A DNA stretch of 64,000 nt from an uncultured Acidobacteriota bacterium (GTDB taxonomy: Bacteria > Acidobacteriota > Terriglobia > Bryobacterales > Bryobacteraceae): positions 262,569 to 326,568 of the forward strand of contig CADEFT010000004.1 of NCBI GenBank assembly GCA_902826685.1. The letters are read 5' to 3'. Position numbers and translations under genes: made by a program. Below are positions 58,953 through 64,000 of the stretch, piece after piece. Below the pieces are notes generated by a model. It was given only the letters and a program-made list of their open reading frames with translations, made no database searches and was not told where the DNA came from. Each line of letters starts with the position of its first letter. The first letter of the stretch is position 1.

Positions 58953-59915
58953 TTAGTTCGCGAACTTGGCGTGTGGCTTTCTATTATAACGCCGGTGCCA
59001 TGCCCGGGCCCGCTCCACATCCGATAGAATCTGCGCCTTCAATAACTCCGGGGACTGGAACTTGCGCTCCTCCCGCAACCGGTGCGTGAATGCAACCTCG
59101 ATCCGCTCCGGCGTCTCTCCCTCGATCGCGCTAAGCAGGAACGTCTCGATCGTGAGCGAATCCCCTTCGAATGTCGGCCGGTAGCCGATGTTGGTGATCG
59201 ACTCCCAGCACCGCCCGCCCTCCGGTTCCGACGTTCGCGTCACATAAACGCCCGTGCCCGGCAAAACTTCGGCTTCCGCCGCCAGGTTCAACGTGGGAAC
59301 CGTTTGCCTCGACCCGATGCCATGACCCTTCACCACGCGGCCCGCAAGTCCGTAAAACCGTCCCAACAGCCGCCCGGCCAGACCCACTTCGCCGGCCTGA
59401 ATCAGCTTCCGGATCTCAGTGCTCGAAACCGTTACGCCGCGGTAGGACACCGGCTGCAGCGAATGAGTATCGAAGCCATAACGCGCGCCGAGGATCTTCA
59501 GAGTCTCGATATCGCCTGCCTGTCCCTTGCCGAACCGGAAGTTATCGCCCACCATCACCGCGCGAGCCTTCAGCCCATCGGCAAGAATCCGATCCGCGAA
59601 TTGCGCCGGATGCAGCGCCGCCACCTCCGCCGTGAACGGAAGAATCAACACTTGCCCGATGCCGCATTCGGCCATCCATCCGCAACGTTGCTCCAGCGTG
59701 CTCAGCAGCTTCGGCGCCCGCTCCGGCGTCACCAGCTTCGCCGGATGGGGATCGAACGTCAACACCGCGGTCTCCAGCCCACGCTCGGCGGCGAGTGCCG
59801 CAACCGCGCGGAAAACACTTTGATGCCCAAGGTGGCAGCCGTCGAAATTCCCGATCGACACGACGCAGGGCCCGACGGAGGCCCGCGCCTGCTCCAGGGA
59901 GCGGTAGATTCTCAA
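58953..59915 (-). CDS. ribF: Bifunctional riboflavin kinase/FMN adenylyltransferase
   Basis: This 320-aa enzyme makes FMN and FAD from riboflavin. The N-terminal adenylyltransferase has CVVSIGNFDGCHLGHQSV, LTFDPHPAKLVTPE, MVGDNFRFGKGQAGD and SSTEIRKLI. The C-terminal kinase domain has GRVVKGHGIGSRQTVPTLNL, YVTRT and the TNIGYRPTFEG segment. Both halves are complete. The start overlaps the MBL hydrolase stop by 4 bp. Confidence 0.95.
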   Translation of the reverse strand: MRIYRSLEQARASVGPCVVSIGNFDGCHLGHQSVFRAVAALAAERGLETAVLTFDPHPAKLVTPERAPKLLSTLEQRCGWMAECGIGQVLILPFTAEVAALHPAQFADRILADGLKARAVMVGDNFRFGKGQAGDIETLKILGARYGFDTHSLQPVSYRGVTVSSTEIRKLIQAGEVGLAGRLLGRFYGLAGRVVKGHGIGSRQTVPTLNLAAEAEVLPGTGVYVTRTSEPEGGRCWESITNIGYRPTFEGDSLTIETFLLSAIEGETPERIEVAFTHRLREERKFQSPELLKAQILSDVERARAWHRRYNRKPHAKFAN

Positions 59916-60712
59916 TTCCCGGCTCCCGGCACCAGAATCTCCAAACCGTCATAGGCCAGCCGCACGTGCGCCGGCAGCAGCGACTCGGTCCGCTCATGCC
60001 CCAGGTCATGCGAGATATGCGTGAAAAACGCCCGCTTCGGCTTCAATTTCTCCACATGCTGGAGCGACCGCTGCACCGTCGAATGCGTCGGGTGCGGCTT
60101 GTGCCGCAGCGCATCGAGAAACAGAACTTCTAAATTCTCTAACTGCGCCAGCGTCTCCTCTGGAATTTCCGAATGGTCGGTGAGGTACGCCACCGGCCCG
60201 ATGCGGAACCCGAATGCCGTCCCACGGCCATGACTCACCCGCAGCGGCAACACCGGAATCCCGAATAGCTCAATCGCTTCCTCACCGGAAAAAGTCTGTG
60301 GAGACAACCTGGGAATCCAGGACTCCGAAGGTTCATGGGAGAAGATATAGGCAAACGCCCGCTGGATCGTTTCCATCGTTTCCGCCGACGCGTAGATCGG
60401 AATCTCGCCGCCCTGATGGAAATTGAACGGCCTTAAATCGTCCAGCCCCATGATGTGATCGGCGTGCGCGTGAGTGAACAGCACCGCATCCACGCGCGCC
60501 ACGCCAAACCGCAGCGCTTGGGCCCGGAAGTCCGGCGTCGTATCGATCACCAGCGTCCGGCCCGCCACATCCACCGCGATCGATGGCCGCAGGCGATTGT
60601 CTCGCGGATCCTCCGAATGGCATACGCCGCAGCGGCAGCCTATCGTGGGAATCCCGGCCGATGTCCCCGATCCCAGCACCCGAATGCGGATCGCCCCGGT
60701 GACTGGCGTCAT
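59912..60712 (-). CDS. MBL-fold metallohydrolase (PhnP-like)
   Basis: This 266-aa protein has the start IRVLGSGTSAGIPTIGCRCGVC, with extra Cys/His zinc residues seen in PhnP-type phosphodiesterases. It continues VDAVLFTHAHADHIMGLDDLRPFN (HxHxDH), then VSHGRG, VAYLTDHSEIP and LFLDALRHKPHPTHST. Expected to hydrolyse a cyclic phosphodiester or related substrate. It overlaps both DUF1844 upstream and ribF downstream by 4 bp, so it belongs to the same transcript. Confidence 0.88.
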   Translation of the reverse strand: MTPVTGAIRIRVLGSGTSAGIPTIGCRCGVCHSEDPRDNRLRPSIAVDVAGRTLVIDTTPDFRAQALRFGVARVDAVLFTHAHADHIMGLDDLRPFNFHQGGEIPIYASAETMETIQRAFAYIFSHEPSESWIPRLSPQTFSGEEAIELFGIPVLPLRVSHGRGTAFGFRIGPVAYLTDHSEIPEETLAQLENLEVLFLDALRHKPHPTHSTVQRSLQHVEKLKPKRAFFTHISHDLGHERTESLLPAHVRLAYDGLEILVPGAGN

Positions 60713-60990
60713 CCGGCCGTCTTCTGATCTTCCATCGCCTGCACGTAGCGGAACCGCAGCTCCGTCAGAGAGTTCTCGATCAATCGCTGCTCCTCGTAGG
60801 AAAGATTCCCCTTGGTCTTATCGGCGACCATCGCCAGCATGTCGATGGTATGGCGCGCCAGTTGCGGATTCTTCTTCGGCGCATCGTCCTCGCCGGGTAT
60901 CCGCAGTAAACCCAGGTGCAACTCGGCCTGCGTTTTGAAAGAAAGCACCAGAAACTCGAACGTGGGCGGCGGCAAAGGCATTTCGCTCAT
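60709..60990 (-). CDS. DUF1844 protein
   Basis: This 93-aa protein starts MSEMPLPPPTFEFLVLSFKTQ and has AELHLGLLRIPGEDD, NPQLARHTIDMLAMVADKTKG and NLSYEEQRLIENSLTELRFRYV. That is the DUF1844 signature, a helical protein of unknown role that is frequent in Acidobacteria and Deltaproteobacteria. It overlaps the MBL gene by 4 bp. Confidence 0.9.
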   Translation of the reverse strand: MSEMPLPPPTFEFLVLSFKTQAELHLGLLRIPGEDDAPKKNPQLARHTIDMLAMVADKTKGNLSYEEQRLIENSLTELRFRYVQAMEDQKTAG

Positions 60991-60999
60991 GGCAACCGT

Positions 61000-62535
61000 C
61001 TATTTTACCGGACCCCAGCCCCCGCCTCCGGGCGTCCGGATCTTCAGCTTTCCGCCCGCCGGCATTTGAAACCGCACCTTCGCCCCATGCGGCGCATTCG
61101 ATCCGCATTGCCCCGCGCCCCCACCCGCCAGGCCGTACGGCGGAATCTCGCGCCGGTCGGAAAGCAGAGTCACTTCCGCCGCCTCCAGGAACTCGAACTC
61201 GCGCTCGATTCCATCGCCGCCCCGGCGCCGCCCGAGCCCACCCGAGCCCTTCCGGATCCTGTACCGGCCGATCCGCACAGGATAGATATGCTCGAATGCC
61301 TCCACGGGCGTGTTCCAGCTATTGGTCATGTGCGTGTGCGTGGCGTCCGCACCATCGTGCCGGGCGCTGGCGCCCATCCCCCCGGCGATCGTTTCGTAAT
61401 AAGCGAACGCCCGTCCACGCCGCGAATCGAACCCACCGAAGCTCAGGTTGTTCATCGTGCCCGAACTCGCCGCCGGAATCCGATCGGGCGCCGCCAGCGC
61501 CAGCGCGCCCAGCAAAACATCGGTGATCCGTTGCGAGGTCTCTACGTTGCCCGCCGCCATCGCCGCCGGCGGCAATGCGTTGATCACGGAGCCTTCGGGC
61601 GCCGTGATGCGGATCGGCCGCATCAGCCCTTCCGTGAACGGCACATCCTCCCGGATCAGGCACCGGAATACATACATCACCGCCGCCATCACAATCGCGT
61701 AATTGGCATTCACCGGACCCGGAGCCTGTCCGCCGGTGCCGGTGAAATCCACGTGCGCCTGGCTCTTCTTCACCGTCACCGCCACCCGAATGACAATCGG
61801 CTGCGAGGAAATGCCATCGTTGTCCAATGCGTCCTCGAAGCGGTACACCCCCTCGGGAAGTCCGGCGATTGCCGCCCGCATCATCCGTTCCGAATAATCG
61901 AGCAGCGCCGCGCCATCCCGCCGTACCTTTTCAACTCCCACTCGCCCGGCCAGTTCCCTCAGCCGCTGTTCGCCGCGCTTGAGCGACATCCACTGCGCCA
62001 GCAGATCGCCCTCGCGCTCCACCGGCGTTCGCACGTTCGCCAGTATCAAACCCATCATCGTCCGGTCCACCTTGCCGCGCCGGACCAGCAACGACGGCGG
62101 AATCCGCAGACCTTCCTGATAAATCTCCGATGCCAGCGGCATCGAACCGGGGCTCATCCCGCCCACGTCGGAATGATGCGCCCGGTTGGCGACATAAAAA
62201 GCAGGTGTCCGGCCGCCCGCGAAAACCGGCAGCACCGCCGTAATATCGGGCAGATGCGTGCCGCCTTGAAAAGGATCGTTTACGATCCCCACATCGCCCG
62301 GCCCCAACCGGATCGCCGCGCGCACATGCTTCACCGAAAGCGGCATGGCGCCCAGGTGCACCGGCATGTGGTCGCCCATCGCCAGAGTCCGCCCATCCCG
62401 GTCGTACACCGCGCAGGAGTAATCCCGCCGTTCCTTGATATTCGCCGAGAATGAGGTGCGCCGCAGCACGGAACCCATCTCATCGGCGATTGCGCTAAGC
62501 GTATGCCGCGTCAACTCCAGCCCGATGGCGTCCAT
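61000..62535 (-). CDS. Hydantoinase B/oxoprolinase family protein
   Basis: This 511-aa protein starts IGLELTRHTLSAIADEMGS. It has RRDYSCAVYDRDGRTLAMGDHMPVH, DVGIVNDPFQGGTHLPDITAV, FYVANRAHHSDVGGMSPGSM, VTVKKSQAHVDFTGTGGQ and SGGLGRRRGGDGIERE, all HyuB blocks. HyuB forms an ATP-dependent hydrolase with HyuA on hydantoins or 5-oxoproline. No hyuA lies beside it in this window. Its start is adjacent to the stop of the upstream secreted-protein gene. Confidence 0.9.
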   Translation of the reverse strand: MDAIGLELTRHTLSAIADEMGSVLRRTSFSANIKERRDYSCAVYDRDGRTLAMGDHMPVHLGAMPLSVKHVRAAIRLGPGDVGIVNDPFQGGTHLPDITAVLPVFAGGRTPAFYVANRAHHSDVGGMSPGSMPLASEIYQEGLRIPPSLLVRRGKVDRTMMGLILANVRTPVEREGDLLAQWMSLKRGEQRLRELAGRVGVEKVRRDGAALLDYSERMMRAAIAGLPEGVYRFEDALDNDGISSQPIVIRVAVTVKKSQAHVDFTGTGGQAPGPVNANYAIVMAAVMYVFRCLIREDVPFTEGLMRPIRITAPEGSVINALPPAAMAAGNVETSQRITDVLLGALALAAPDRIPAASSGTMNNLSFGGFDSRRGRAFAYYETIAGGMGASARHDGADATHTHMTNSWNTPVEAFEHIYPVRIGRYRIRKGSGGLGRRRGGDGIEREFEFLEAAEVTLLSDRREIPPYGLAGGGAGQCGSNAPHGAKVRFQMPAGGKLKIRTPGGGGWGPVK

Positions 62536-63447
62536 CTATTTTTTCTTCTTGAGGGAAGGGGGAGGCCGCCGGCCCCGTGGCGCCAGTTCCGTCACCGCGT
62601 CCAACACGGGGGCGGCTTCGGTCTCCGGTGGCGGCTCAACGAACTTCAACTCCGCCGGCCGGCACTCGCCCGCCTGAATCAGGAAAGCGGAAACCGTCTC
62701 CCACCTGGCGCCCGAGCGCCGCTCGATGCGGAAACTCTTGCTTGGGCCATCGGCCCGCACCCGCAACTCCGTATTGGGCAATCGTGTCTTCTTCAATGGA
62801 ATGGGACGTGGACTCACCTGGCGCAGCATCCAACTGTCACCACTGGTCTGCGTCTCGTAAAATTCATGCCGCCCGCCCGATTCTCCACTCTGCGTCCGGT
62901 CGATCAGCAAGGCCCCCGTCGTCTTTGACTCGAAATGGAACTGCTCAATCGCCCCCACCCGCGGTTCCGACGATACGTTGATCCGGCTCCAGGTCTTGCC
63001 ACCGTCGCCGGTTCGCAAAAAAAACGGATCCCGCGGCAGCGCCAGCAGCGACTGCCCCCCGATCCACCCCGTCTCGAAGTCGAGGAACTGGATATGCTCC
63101 AGGCCGGTGGAACGTAGCCGCTCATGAGGCTCGCTCCATGTCTTGCCGCCGTCCGTGCTGCCCAGCACAAGACTCCACAACGTGGCGTTCGAAGTATGAA
63201 AATTACCCGTGGCGAAAATCTTCGACCCGACCGCCTCTACCGCCGACAACTCCAGAAAAACCTCGCACGGCGAATCCGGCGAGCACGTCAGCCCAAAAGC
63301 GTCGATGTCGGGCTCGGCGCACTGAAAGTCGAGCTTTAGCGGCTTGCCCTGATAGACCAGCGCCGGCGGCGGTTGCGGCCCGGTCGCCTGCTCCGGTGCC
63401 TGAGCGGCCAACAACGCCGGAATGACCAACAACAACACAGCCCGCAT
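62536..63447 (-). CDS. Secreted BNR-repeat-like protein
   Basis: This 303-aa protein has a signal peptide (RAVLLLVIPALLAAQ) and repeated Asp-box-like turns: LGSTDGGKTWSEP, LRTGDGGKTWSRINV and TQTSGDSWMLRQV. These are the S/T-x-D-x-G-x-x-W boxes of sialidase/Ycf48-type propellers. There are only three boxes, fewer than a full propeller. The C-terminus is Lys-rich. ATG 63447, with GGGGGAG upstream, is chosen to begin the signal peptide. No catalytic motif is seen. Confidence 0.72.
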   Translation of the reverse strand: MRAVLLLVIPALLAAQAPEQATGPQPPPALVYQGKPLKLDFQCAEPDIDAFGLTCSPDSPCEVFLELSAVEAVGSKIFATGNFHTSNATLWSLVLGSTDGGKTWSEPHERLRSTGLEHIQFLDFETGWIGGQSLLALPRDPFFLRTGDGGKTWSRINVSSEPRVGAIEQFHFESKTTGALLIDRTQSGESGGRHEFYETQTSGDSWMLRQVSPRPIPLKKTRLPNTELRVRADGPSKSFRIERRSGARWETVSAFLIQAGECRPAELKFVEPPPETEAAPVLDAVTELAPRGRRPPPSLKKKK

Positions 63448-63482
63448 TTCTCCCCCGATTGTAGCGAGGTTATCATCGCAGC

Positions 63483-64000
63483 ATGCGCACACTCCCCCGC
63501 CGTGCCTTTCTCGTTGCCGGCGTTGGCTGCTCCCGGCCTCGTGTCGCGCTACAGGTCATCACCGTGCAGGTGCAACTGCTGTTCGACCTCGGTGCTCATG
63601 ACCGCACGGGTCTGACGCCGGCCGAAACCTCTCGCCTTCTGCGCCACCAGCAGACCGCCGCCCTCGAGTTCTCTGGCAGCGGCATCCGGTTCGACCTCCG
63701 CACAGTCGGCGGAGCCTACCTCCGCAAACAAGGCTACTCGCAAATCCCCGATCGGTTCCTGGCCCGCGATCGCATCAATCTATTCGTGACCGATTCACTT
63801 GGCTACGACATCGACCGCGACCGTACCGGCGGCTGCTCCATCGGGCCCCCTTACTACAAGATCTTCCTCGGTCTCCGCGACGCCGGCGAGTCCACGCTGT
63901 TACACGAGTACGCCCATCACTTCACCGGCGACACACGCGCCAATCCCACCGCCGCTGGAAACCTGTGGTCGGATCTGCGCAACGATTACTGGATCCGGCG
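63483..64000 (+). CDS. HExxH metallopeptidase-like protein (3' end outside window)
   Basis: This open frame of 172 codons runs off the window. It starts with a Tat-like leader (RTLPRRAFLVAGVGCS). Near residue 140 is STLLHEYAHHFTGDT, an HExxH zinc motif, preceded by GPPYYKIFLGLRD. The first part (VQVQLLFDLGAHDRTGLTP) is beta-rich. A secreted zinc peptidase is likely; the family cannot be fixed without the C-terminus. Divergent from the BNR-like gene. Confidence 0.65.
   Translation, partial: MRTLPRRAFLVAGVGCSRPRVALQVITVQVQLLFDLGAHDRTGLTPAETSRLLRHQQTAALEFSGSGIRFDLRTVGGAYLRKQGYSQIPDRFLARDRINLFVTDSLGYDIDRDRTGGCSIGPPYYKIFLGLRDAGESTLLHEYAHHFTGDTRANPTAAGNLWSDLRNDYWIR

Overview
The window is GC-rich chromosomal DNA with tightly packed, often 4-bp-overlapping genes. 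The gene content points to an acidobacterium of the Bryobacterales/Solibacter type: an Acidobacteria-type VWFA protein, a PVC-type haem-binding CxxCH protein, an orphan DUF1501 protein, PD40 propeller proteins, PQQ dehydrogenase with cytochromes, HicB/HicA and VapBC modules, and an NtrYX operon preceded by DUF4390. The taxon is inferred from gene families, since no rRNA or tRNA gene was seen.

Layout. 1-2414: end of L-ribulokinase, a possibly frameshifted small ORF, and hicA and hicB facing each other tail to tail. 2475-6047: a four-gene cluster resembling accessory genes of type VI / extracellular contractile injection loci (LysM-like zinc metalloprotease, helical protein, small conserved protein, beta-sandwich protein) with no VgrG nearby. 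6049-14805: creatininase-like, DUF1501, MgtC, VWFA, VapBC, a cysteine-rich secreted protein, a PD40 propeller, DUF72 and a small membrane protein. 14830-18139: a large haem protein and a 133-bp tandem repeat. 18200-22745: Omp85-like barrel, DUF4390, NtrY-like kinase and NtrC-like regulator in one operon. 22920-29404: a Crp-family regulator, then trpC-trpF-trpB-trpA-aroQ-aroF-tyrA, which joins the tryptophan and tyrosine/phenylalanine branches. 29506-32000: an MgtE-type cytosolic sensor domain followed by an NRAMP-like transporter with an altered metal site.

31997-48236 is a compact 16-kb virion module on the minus strand: small terminase candidate, TerL, portal, scaffold, capsid, connectors, tail tube, a tail-assembly chaperone pair with a -1 frameshift site, a very short tape-measure-like protein, distal tail proteins, hub and tip. 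I see no integrase, repressor, replication or lysis gene, and the last gene overlaps the transporter gene by 4 bp. It looks like a domesticated prophage or gene-transfer-agent-like element and is the most striking item here.

48418-55204: an IlvD/Edd sugar-acid dehydratase; a CBM9-like/dihaem cytochrome protein coupled to a PQQ dehydrogenase; and a pseudoprotease / active protease / LuxR regulator operon. 55281-57897: recR, ybaB/ebfC, dnaX (with an A9 slippage site) and the SRP RNA. 57938-64000: tagatose-bisphosphate/fructose-bisphosphate aldolase, ribF, an MBL hydrolase, DUF1844, hydantoinase B, a BNR-like secreted protein and the start of an HExxH metallopeptidase.

All functions are read from translated motifs and remembered family features. 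No database search was run.
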